This document shows positions 1 through 5,142 of a stretch of DNA of 5,142 nt, in pieces (position 1 is the first letter of the stretch; every line of letters starts with the position of its first letter). The position numbers and the translations under genes were made by a program. A model generated the notes under the pieces. It searched no databases. It had not been told where the DNA came from and saw nothing but the letters and a program-made list of their open reading frames with translations. The stretch comes from Planctomycetaceae bacterium (GTDB lineage: Bacteria; Planctomycetota; Phycisphaerae; Phycisphaerales; SM1A02). The DNA lies in contig CANHFL010000115.1 of NCBI GenBank assembly GCA_947459855.1, positions 1 to 5,142 on the forward strand. Direction: 5' to 3'.

Positions 1-107
1 AGGTCCGTGGTCGCGGCCGAGCACGAGGCCTGCGCGGCCTGGCCGGCGGCGTGGTGCTTCTTGAGGAACGAGGCGAGCTTGGTCGGGTTGGTTGCTTCGG
101 TCTTCAC
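1..107 (-). CDS. Partial CDS of unknown function following rbfA (GTG start, C-terminus outside window)
   Basis: I do not recognise this protein. A GTG at 107-105 overlaps the rbfA stop codon by four bases (GTGA), and the frame stays open to the window edge, giving 35 codons. It begins MKTEATNPTKLASFLKKHH and continues Ala/Gln/Ser/Thr-rich. Nearly every codon (about 33 of 35) ends in G or C, matching the genes upstream, which supports real coding. A purine-rich GAAGAG lies about 8 bases before the GTG, inside the rbfA tail, so translation is probably coupled to rbfA. In Escherichia coli truB follows rbfA, but nothing here resembles the TruB N-terminus. No signal peptide or membrane segment shows in this fragment. 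The overlap and codon use make a gene likely; its role cannot be judged from 35 residues. Confidence 0.65.
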   Translation of the reverse strand, partial: MKTEATNPTKLASFLKKHHAAGQAAQASCSAATTD

Positions 108-565
108 TGGTCGATCTCTTCGTGATGGTCTTCGTCGGCCCCGTGGTCGCCGGTCGCCTCGCGGATCGCCGCGTCGACCGCGGCGGCACGCTTCAGCGAT
201 TCGTCGAGCACGAAGCGCAGGCGCGGCGCGTGGCGCACGCGCGACTGCTTGAGCACGGCCCGGCGCATGTGCGCGGCCGCGTGGTTGAGCGCCTGGACGC
301 TGAGCGGGCCGAACTCGCCCGGCAGCACCGAGACGCGCACGGTGGCCTCCTCCAGGTCCGCGGAGGGCTCGACGCCCAGCACGGTGACCATGCCCCGCAT
401 GCGCGGGTCGGCCAGGCCGGACTGGATCTCGCCCTGCACGATGCGCTGGACGAGGCTCGCGAGCTGCGCCGAACGGACGCCCCCGTGCGACCGCCCAGCC
501 CCGCGCCCTTCGGGGCCCGGGCCTGGGAGGCCGTGGTCTGCGCCGTGCCGGGGCATCGCCCGCAT
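104..565 (-). CDS. rbfA: Ribosome-binding factor A, 30S subunit maturation
   Basis: RbfA binds the immature 30S subunit near the 5' end of 16S rRNA and helps late maturation and cold adaptation in the cytoplasm. The 153-residue product shows the family pattern: a first helix with QLASLVQRIVQGEI (34-47), the DPRM element (53-56) where the family usually has DPR plus a hydrophobic residue, a strand TVLGVEPSADLEEATVRVSV (61-80), a helix around ALNHAAAHMRRAVLK (92-106), then RHAPRLRFVLDES (111-123), close to the usual P-x-L-x-F-x-x-D-x-S end. Before the domain lies a Gly/Pro/Arg-rich extension of about 30 residues, and after it an acidic, His-containing tail (about 140-153). The ATG at 565 overlaps the infB stop as TGATG; a second ATG at 556 is an alternative and would remove three residues. 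There is no other ATG, GTG or TTG in frame before Met56, inside the domain. Confidence 0.93.
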   Translation of the reverse strand: MRAMPRHGADHGLPGPGPEGRGAGRSHGGVRSAQLASLVQRIVQGEIQSGLADPRMRGMVTVLGVEPSADLEEATVRVSVLPGEFGPLSVQALNHAAAHMRRAVLKQSRVRHAPRLRFVLDESLKRAAAVDAAIREATGDHGADEDHHEEIDQ

Positions 566-3489
566 CACTCCTTGCGGCCGCCGGCCGCGGTGGCCAGGCC
601 GCGCTGGACCTTGATCGTCTTGTAGCACTCGAGGACGTCGCCGACCTTGATGTCGTCGTAGCCGTCGATCTTCATGCCGCACTCGTTGCCGGCACGGACC
701 TCCTTGGCGTCGTCCTTGAACCGCTTGAGCTGCTCGAGCCGGCGGTCCTTCTCGATGACGATGCCGTCGCGGGTGACGCGGATCTGCGCGTTGCGCTCCA
801 CCACGCCGTCGGTGACGTAGCAGCCCGCGATCGCGCCGACCTTCGAGATCTTGAAGACCTCGCGCACCTCGGCGTGGCCCAGGACCTCGAGCTTGAGCTC
901 GGGCTCCAGCAGGCCGGCGGCGGCCTTCTTCACGTCGTCGGTCAGGTCGTAGATCACCTCGTACAGGCGGAGCTCGATGCCCTTGGCCTCGGCCAGGGCG
1001 CGCGCCTTCGCGTTGGAGGTGACGTTGAAGCCCACGATGATCGCCTTGGTGGCCTCGGCGAGGGCGACGTCGCTCTCGTTGATGCCGCCGACGGCGGCGT
1101 GCTTGACGCTGACCGCGACCTCGTCGGTCTTGATCTTGCCCAGCACCACCTTGAGCGTCTCGACCGAGCCCTGCACGTCGCCCTTGACGACGAGCGGCAG
1201 CTCCTTGACGCCGGCCTTGCCCATGTGCTCGAAGATGTTGTCGAGCGTGATCTTGGGGGCGGCCAGCTCGCGCTCGCGCTCGATGCGGCGGCGCTCGAGG
1301 GCGGCGTTCTCGGCTTCCTTCAGGCTCTTGACGCAGTAGAACTTGTCGCCGGCGTCCGGCAGGATGTCCGGGCCCGAGATCGCCACCGGGGTCGACGGAC
1401 CGGCGTGGTCCACGCGCTGCCCGCGGTCGTTGACGATGTCGCGCACGCGGCCGAACGCGCGGCCGACGACGATGAAGTCGCCCTTCTTGAGCTGGCCTTC
1501 CTGGACGATGATGCGCGCGACGGTGCCGCGGCCCTCCTCCATCTGCGCCTCGAGGCAGGTGCCCTGGGCCAGGCCCTTGGCGTCGGCCTTCAGGTCGCGC
1601 AGGTCGGCGATGTAGTCCAGCATCTCCAGGAGCTCCTGGATGCCGGTGCCCTTCGTGGCGCTGACCTTCATGACTTCCGTCTCGCCGCCCCACTCCACCG
1701 GGTTCAGGCCGTGCTCGGCCAGCTGGCCGAAGATGCGCTGGATGTTGTTGGCGGTGGCCTCGGGCTTGTCGATCTTGTTCAGGGCGACGACGATCGGCAC
1801 GCCGGCCGCCTTCGCGTGGTTGATGCTCTCGACCGTCTGCGGCATGACGCCGTCGTCGGCCGCGACCACCAGGACCGCGATGTCGGTCACGCGGGCGCCG
1901 CGGGCGCGCATCTGGGTGAACGCCTCGTGGCCGGGGGTGTCGATGAAGGTGACCACGCGCTCCTTGTCGCCGGCCTTGACCGGGACCTGGAACGCGCTGG
2001 TGGCCTGCGTGATGCCGCCGGCCTCGCCCGCGGCGACGTTCGTGTTGCGGATGCGGTCGAGCAGGCTGGTCTTGCCGTGGTCGACGTGGCCCAGGATGGT
2101 GACGACCGGCGGGCGGGCCCGTTCGTCCTGGCGCTCGCGCTTCTCGAACTGGCTCTCGATGATCTCGGCCGCGCTCTTGGGCTGCTCGACCTCAAGGTCG
2201 ATGCCGTACTCCATCATGATCTCGATGGCGCGCTCGGTCTCGATCGTGCTGTTGATGGTGGCCAGCTGCCCGGCCAGCATGAGCTTCTTGAGGATCTCGC
2301 CGGCCTTGACGCCGCTGGCCTCCGAGAGCTCCTTGATCGAGATCGGCTCGGTGACGTGCACGACCGAGTCGCCCGGGGCCTCGACGCCGCGGCCCTGGCC
2401 GCCGGGACCGCCGTCACGGGTCTGGTGCTTCTGGCGGCGCGACTTGAAGAAGCCCGACGAGTGCGCGAGCGCGTTCTCGCGATCGGTGCGGTCCTGGCCG
2501 CTCTTGTAGTCACGACCGGCGCTGCCGAAGTCGCGGCCGCGGCCGTCGCCCGCGCGACCGCTGCGGCTGGACGGCGTCGTGCGGCTGCTGGGACGGCCCG
2601 CACCGGCGCCGGCGCCGCCGAAGCGCGCGCCGGGGCCGCCGGGACCGGTCCCGAACGCGGGCCGTGGACGCGGCGCGGGCAGCACCTCGGGCTGCTCGAC
2701 GCGGATGACCTTGGGGCCGCTCAGCGCGGACTTGACCGGGGCCACCATCTGGCCGATCGGCTTCACCACGTCGGGGCGGCGCGGCACGTTCATCGTCGGC
2801 GGCGCCGTGGCCGGCTGGATGGTGTGGCGCACCGGCGGCTTCACGGGAGCGGGTGCGGGGGCCTCGGGGGCCTTCGCGGAGCGGTGGGCCTTTCCGATCA
2901 CCGTCGGGCTGACGGGCGCGTCGACCACGGCGTGCGGTGCGGCGCTCTCGGCCGAGATGACGACCGAGACGTCCTCGGTGGGCAGGTGCGTGGGCACGTC
3001 GAGCACCGCGTCGGCGGCCGCGGCCACGACCGGCGCGGGCGCCGGTGCGGGAGCGGGCGCGGGCGCGGGGGCCACCGGAGCCGGGACCGCCGCCACGGGG
3101 GCAGGGGCGGGAGTCGGCTCGGCAGCGACGGCTTCCGGCGCGGGGGCGGCATCGCCGGGCTCCGCCGCGTCGCCGGCCTTCTTGGTGCGGCGCGCGGGCG
3201 GCTTCTTCGCTGCCGCGCCCTCGCCCTCGGCCGGCGCCTCGACGGCGTCGGCCGCCTTCTTGCGCTTGGGCTCGACCTTCGGCGCGGTCTCGACCGCGGT
3301 GGTCGACCCCCCGCCGTCACGGAACCACTCACGGATCGTCTCGGCGAGGCCGATCGAAACGGTCGACGACGCGGTCTTCGCCTGGTCGTCGATGCCCTCG
3401 CTCTCGCACTTGGCCTTGATGTCCTTCCAATCGACACCGAGGTCCTTCGCAAGCTGAGAGACGCGGATCTTGGTTGCAGCCTTCGACAA
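565..3489 (-). CDS. infB: Translation initiation factor IF2 (TTG start)
   Basis: IF2 is the GTPase that places formyl-Met-tRNA in the 30S P site and promotes 50S joining. The 974-residue product has an IF2_N module at about 5-55, a long disordered linker (about 60-375) with a strict Ala-Pro run (140-153) and a Gly/Arg-rich part (271-370), and a second IF2_N module (about 378-435). The GTPase domain follows, with G1 GHVDHGKT (467-474), switch I GGITQ (491-495), G3 DTPGH with the catalytic His521, G4 NKID (571-574) and G5 SAT (610-612). Domain II covers about 640-735, domain III about 745-855, and the tRNA-binding C2 domain about 865-960, ending in [11 protein letters not shown]. The start is TTG at 3489-3487: AGGAG sits six bases upstream, an in-frame stop lies a little further upstream, and no ATG occurs in frame until Met233. 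Length exceeds the E. coli protein (890) because of the linker. Switch I continues ATSAF rather than the usual HIGAY. The gene follows nusA by 41 bases and shares one base with rbfA. Confidence 0.97.
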   Translation of the reverse strand: MSKAATKIRVSQLAKDLGVDWKDIKAKCESEGIDDQAKTASSTVSIGLAETIREWFRDGGGSTTAVETAPKVEPKRKKAADAVEAPAEGEGAAAKKPPARRTKKAGDAAEPGDAAPAPEAVAAEPTPAPAPVAAVPAPVAPAPAPAPAPAPAPVVAAAADAVLDVPTHLPTEDVSVVISAESAAPHAVVDAPVSPTVIGKAHRSAKAPEAPAPAPVKPPVRHTIQPATAPPTMNVPRRPDVVKPIGQMVAPVKSALSGPKVIRVEQPEVLPAPRPRPAFGTGPGGPGARFGGAGAGAGRPSSRTTPSSRSGRAGDGRGRDFGSAGRDYKSGQDRTDRENALAHSSGFFKSRRQKHQTRDGGPGGQGRGVEAPGDSVVHVTEPISIKELSEASGVKAGEILKKLMLAGQLATINSTIETERAIEIMMEYGIDLEVEQPKSAAEIIESQFEKRERQDERARPPVVTILGHVDHGKTSLLDRIRNTNVAAGEAGGITQATSAFQVPVKAGDKERVVTFIDTPGHEAFTQMRARGARVTDIAVLVVAADDGVMPQTVESINHAKAAGVPIVVALNKIDKPEATANNIQRIFGQLAEHGLNPVEWGGETEVMKVSATKGTGIQELLEMLDYIADLRDLKADAKGLAQGTCLEAQMEEGRGTVARIIVQEGQLKKGDFIVVGRAFGRVRDIVNDRGQRVDHAGPSTPVAISGPDILPDAGDKFYCVKSLKEAENAALERRRIERERELAAPKITLDNIFEHMGKAGVKELPLVVKGDVQGSVETLKVVLGKIKTDEVAVSVKHAAVGGINESDVALAEATKAIIVGFNVTSNAKARALAEAKGIELRLYEVIYDLTDDVKKAAAGLLEPELKLEVLGHAEVREVFKISKVGAIAGCYVTDGVVERNAQIRVTRDGIVIEKDRRLEQLKRFKDDAKEVRAGNECGMKIDGYDDIKVGDVLECYKTIKVQRGLATAAGGRKE
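568..573 (-). promoter_or_regulatory. Ribosome binding site AAGGAG for rbfA inside the infB 3' end
   Basis: AAGGAG encodes the last two residues (Lys-Glu) of IF2 and lies directly before its TGA. It is only two bases from the ATG at 565 and eleven from the ATG at 556, so neither start has ideal spacing. Reinitiation by ribosomes finishing infB would explain how the overlapping start works. Confidence 0.6.
2380..2679 (-). other. Gly/Arg/Ser-rich disordered linker segment of IF2
   Basis: IF2 residues about 271-370 are dominated by Gly, Arg, Ser, Pro and Asp, with [18 protein letters not shown] near the start and GGPGGQGRG near the end. No fold is expected. The basic, glycine-rich make-up resembles RNA-binding linkers, but no known domain is seen. 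The frame stays open and joins two conserved modules, so this is genuine coding sequence. Confidence 0.75.
3031..3072 (-). repeat. Degenerate hexamer repeat encoding (Ala-Pro)7 in IF2
   Basis: Seven consecutive Ala-Pro pairs (IF2 residues 140-153) are encoded by varied GCN-CCN codons, so the repeat is stronger in protein than in DNA. Such runs form stiff extended linkers. The tract lies in the poorly conserved region between the two IF2_N modules and may vary in length between relatives. Confidence 0.8.
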
Positions 3490-3530
3490 ATGCTTCTCCT
3501 GAGAGTGGTTCCGGCCCGAATCGAATCAGT
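3490..3530 (-). other. nusA-infB intergenic spacer
   Basis: The spacer is 41 bases long. On the minus strand it holds a tandem GATTCGATTC, a short GC-rich stretch and the infB ribosome site. No stem followed by a U run and no promoter motif is visible, so nusA and infB are probably on one transcript. Confidence 0.7.
3496..3500 (-). promoter_or_regulatory. Ribosome binding site AGGAG for infB
   Basis: On the minus strand AGGAG is followed by AAGCAT and then the TTG codon, a spacing of six bases. This decides the infB start, because no ATG or GTG lies in frame near it. It is the strongest Shine-Dalgarno sequence in the window and may compensate for the weak start codon. Confidence 0.85.
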
Positions 3531-4856
3531 TCACTGACCGCCGCCGAGGATCGAGTCGGCCGCGCCCTCGGCATCGGCATCCGTCTCGACCACGGTGTCG
3601 CGGACGCTGCCGCCGCCGAGCAGTGCGTCGGCAGCCGCGCCCTCGGCGGCCTTGCGGGCGGCCTCGGCCTCGGCGGCGATGCGCTGCTGCTCGGCGACGA
3701 TGACGGCCTTCGCGGCGCACGCCTCGACGACCTCGTTCGCCAGCTCGTCCGACATGCCGATCTCCTGCGTGAGGATCGGGCTGCCGACGTCCTGGATGTC
3801 GAACACGCTGATGAGGCCCAGCGCGCCCATCTTGTCCAGCATCTCGTCGGTGATGCCGGCGATCGGGCGGACGGTCTCCTCGAGCGCGCCCAGGCCCTTC
3901 TCGAACTCGGCGGGCGTGAGGATGTCGATGTCCCAGCCGGTCAGGCGCGCCGCCAGGCGCACGTTCTGGCCGCGGCGGCCGATGGCCAGCGAGAGCTGGT
4001 CCTCGCGCACGATGATCGTGGCGCGGCCCAGCTCGAAGCACAGGCTGACCTCCTCGACCTCGGCGGGCTTGAGCGCGTTGGCGATGAGCACCTGGCTGGA
4101 CTCGTTCCAGCGCACGATGTCGATCTTCTCGCCGCCCAGCTCGTCGACGATGTTGCGGATGCGGCTGCCGCGCACACCGACGCACGCGCCGACGGGGTCG
4201 ACCTTGGTGTCGACGCTGGCCACGGCCAGCTTGGTGCGGAAGCCGGGCTCGCGGCTCATGGCCTTGATCTCGATGACGTGCTCGGCGACCTCGGGGACCT
4301 CGGCCTCGAACAGCTTGCGGATGAAGTCCGGGTGGCTGCGGCTCAGCACGATCTTGACCTGGTTCGTCGCGTCGCGGACGTCCAGGATCAGGCAGCGGAC
4401 GCGGTCGCCGGGCTGGAACTGCTCGCCGGGGATCTGCTCGCTGCGGGGCATGAAGCCCTCCGCACGGTCGACCTGCACGATGAGCGCGCCGCCCTCGTAG
4501 CGCTGGCCGACGCCGGTGACCAGCTCGCCCTGGCGCTTGCCGAACTCCTCGAGCAGCGAATTGCGCTCGTCCTCGCGGAACTTCTGGATCATCACCTGCT
4601 TGGCGGTCTGTGCCGGGATGCGGCCCAGCTTGGCCAGCGAGATCTCCTCGCGCTCGCCCTCCGGCGTGTTGCGCCACAAGGTGATCTTGCCCGAGAGGCG
4701 GTCGACCTCGCAGCCGAACTCCTCGGTGTCGAGCGAGTTGAAGTGCTTGCGCGCGGCGCTGACCATGGCGGCCTCGAGGTCCATGAGCAGGAGCTCACGG
4801 TCGATGTTGCGGTCGCGGGCGATGGAGTCGAGGATGCGGAGCGTTTCGGGGTTCAT
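3531..4856 (-). CDS. nusA: Transcription termination/antitermination factor NusA
   Basis: NusA binds RNA polymerase and nascent RNA and modulates pausing, intrinsic termination and antitermination. The 441-residue product has the N-terminal polymerase-binding domain (about 1-105, with VSAARKHF at 32-39), an S1 domain (about 108-172), the family linker [20 protein letters not shown] (171-190), KH1 with [14 protein letters not shown] (220-233) and KH2 with [17 protein letters not shown] (289-305), each keeping its GxxG loop. A helix-hairpin-helix-like segment (about 323-378) resembles one E. coli acidic repeat. An Ala-rich helix (about 376-410) follows, then a tail carrying two copies of an EGAAxD-LGGG motif. 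I chose the ATG at 4856: family similarity begins there, whereas the in-frame extension back to 5015 is Pro/Arg-rich and unlike NusA. The ribosome site is weak (an AGG six bases before the ATG). No rimP lies directly upstream, unlike in many bacteria. Confidence 0.96.
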   Translation of the reverse strand: MNPETLRILDSIARDRNIDRELLLMDLEAAMVSAARKHFNSLDTEEFGCEVDRLSGKITLWRNTPEGEREEISLAKLGRIPAQTAKQVMIQKFREDERNSLLEEFGKRQGELVTGVGQRYEGGALIVQVDRAEGFMPRSEQIPGEQFQPGDRVRCLILDVRDATNQVKIVLSRSHPDFIRKLFEAEVPEVAEHVIEIKAMSREPGFRTKLAVASVDTKVDPVGACVGVRGSRIRNIVDELGGEKIDIVRWNESSQVLIANALKPAEVEEVSLCFELGRATIIVREDQLSLAIGRRGQNVRLAARLTGWDIDILTPAEFEKGLGALEETVRPIAGITDEMLDKMGALGLISVFDIQDVGSPILTQEIGMSDELANEVVEACAAKAVIVAEQQRIAAEAEAARKAAEGAAADALLGGGSVRDTVVETDADAEGAADSILGGGQ

Positions 4857-4927
4857 GTGGGGCCTGCCTGGTTGTGGAGTGCGAGGATGTCTGGATGTCG
4901 ACGCGTGCGGGACCTGAAAACGACTGC

Positions 4928-4955
4928 GGGCCACGCGCCGTTCGGCGCATGGCCC
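4928..4955 (-). terminator. 12-bp hairpin followed by UUUU in the nusA leader (attenuator-like)
   Basis: In minus-strand RNA, GGGCCAUGCGCC pairs with GGCGCGUGGCCC around a GAAC loop: twelve pairs including one U-G wobble. In plus-strand RNA that wobble would be a C-A mismatch, so the stem is complete only in the operon direction. After the stem come GCAGUCG and then UUUUC (the U run is at 4920-4917). The U run is short and set back by seven bases, so efficient intrinsic termination is doubtful. It could be an attenuator, a processing site, or the end of an upstream transcript. Confidence 0.5.
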
Positions 4956-4967
4956 GTCTCGGGTGCC

Positions 4968-4983
4968 GGGGCCGGGTGGCCCC
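4968..4983 (-). repeat. Perfect 6-bp hairpin in the nusA leader
   Basis: GGGGCC and GGCCCC flank an ACCC loop in minus-strand RNA. It lies twelve bases upstream, in the direction of transcription, of the 12-bp hairpin. Its arms share sequence with that hairpin, so the two can form alternative pairings. All-GC stems of this size do arise by chance in DNA of this composition. Confidence 0.45.
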
Positions 4984-5058
4984 ATTCGGACGCCGAGGTC
5001 AACCCATGCGGGCAACCTCCGGGCGGACCTGGGTTCCGCGGGACGCGCTTCCGGGGCA

Positions 5059-5073
5059 CGCGCCTTGGGCGCG
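5059..5073. repeat. Perfect 6-bp inverted repeat with 3-base loop
   Basis: CGCGCC and GGCGCG flank a three-base loop. No U run follows on either strand. It may be part of the structured leader, or chance in GC-rich DNA. Confidence 0.35.
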
Positions 5074-5082
5074 GCCGACGGA

Positions 5083-5123
5083 CGTACGGGCCATGACGCG
5101 TGAGGGCGTCATGGCGCGGTACG
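5083..5123. repeat. Long inverted repeat upstream of nusA, 10-bp core with a 5-bp outer stem
   Basis: The core pairs GCCATGACGC-type arms: 5090-5099 with 5106-5115, ten perfect base pairs around a six-base loop. An outer CGTAC/GTACG stem (5083-5087 with 5119-5123) extends it across a small internal loop. No T run follows on either strand, so it is not a standard terminator. As DNA, the 24-bp dyad at 5091-5114 with nine-base arms could be a protein-binding site. As RNA, it would be the most upstream hairpin of the leader. Confidence 0.55.
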
Positions 5124-5142
5124 GGAAGAGCCGGGACGGACG

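Larger units (their letters stand above)
4857..5142 (-). promoter_or_regulatory. Presumed nusA leader and upstream non-coding region
   Basis: The 286 bases before nusA hold no recognisable gene. One minus-strand frame is open from the edge to a TGA overlapping the nusA ATG, but its product is Pro/Arg-rich and its codons lack the strong G/C third-position bias of the genes. The stretch carries at least four inverted repeats, listed separately. I see no convincing -35/-10 pair; a TTGACC at 5002-4997 has no matching -10. The promoter may be here in an unrecognised form or lie beyond the window. Confidence 0.5.

Noticed and set aside
104..1693. A 529-codon minus-strand frame ending in RbfA, suggesting a fused protein
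   Set aside because: Only the last 153 residues are RbfA. The rest is the infB gene read in another frame and is Arg/Gly-rich; the TGATG start at 565 explains rbfA.
2791..2793. Internal start at IF2 Met233, like the shorter IF2 forms of E. coli
   Set aside because: No purine-rich ribosome site lies upstream, and other internal Met or Val codons in the linker also lack one.
3507..3530. tRNA T-loop-like GATTCGATTCGG in the nusA-infB spacer
   Set aside because: The spacer is only 41 bases, with no acceptor stem or anticodon arm. It does not fit a tRNA.
874..3537. An 887-codon open frame on the plus strand opposite infB
   Set aside because: Its product is Ala/Asp/Arg/Leu/His-rich low complexity with no family pattern, as expected opposite a GC-rich gene. 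The minus strand encodes clear IF2 across the same bases.
4997..5002. TTGACC as a -35 promoter element for nusA
   Set aside because: No AT-rich -10 hexamer occurs at 15-19 bases; the region there is all G and C.
3474..5096. A 540-codon open frame on the plus strand opposite nusA
   Set aside because: It mirrors the NusA frame, has no recognisable domain, and runs through the hairpin-rich leader. It is a composition artefact.
4999..5112. A 37-residue minus-strand leader peptide starting at the ATG at 5112
   Set aside because: There is no ribosome site before the ATG, codon use is unbiased, and no attenuation-type codon run is present.
4853..5142. A minus-strand open frame reaching the nusA start with an ATGA overlap, possibly the end of an upstream gene such as rimP
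   Set aside because: The product is Pro/Arg/His-rich and unlike RimP, and its third codon positions lack the strong G/C bias of the real genes. Sequence beyond the right edge could change this.

Overview
The window is one minus-strand block of core translation and transcription genes, read from right to left: a structured leader (5142-4857), nusA (4856-3531), infB (3489-565), rbfA (565-104) and the first 35 codons of an unidentified gene (107-1) that runs off the left edge. This is the widely conserved nusA-infB-rbfA cluster. It is housekeeping DNA; I see no mobile element, CRISPR array, tRNA, rRNA or defence-type gene.

The DNA is very GC-rich and the codons end almost always in G or C. The NusA N-terminus (VSAARKHF after a NIDRELL segment), the long IF2 with two IF2_N modules and a disordered Ala/Pro and Gly/Arg linker, and the usable AGGAG ribosome site fit a high-GC Planctomycetota member, perhaps Phycisphaerae. 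That placement comes from memory of family sequences and is tentative; a high-GC member of another phylum is possible.

The three complete genes are tightly packed: a 41-base spacer between nusA and infB, a one-base TGATG overlap between infB and rbfA, and a four-base GTGA overlap between rbfA and the next gene. No terminator is visible between them, so one transcript with translational coupling at the last two junctions is likely. NusA controls pausing and termination by RNA polymerase, IF2 brings initiator tRNA to the 30S subunit and joins subunits, and RbfA matures the 30S subunit, so the cluster links transcription with ribosome assembly and initiation.

Points worth a second look are the hairpin-rich nusA leader, including a 12-bp stem that pairs fully only in the operon-sense RNA and is followed by a short U run; the TTG start of infB; a duplicated Leu-Gly-Gly-Gly motif in the NusA tail; an odd N-terminal extension on RbfA that seems to follow from where its start codon lies; and a variant switch I sequence in IF2. 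I found no convincing undescribed system.
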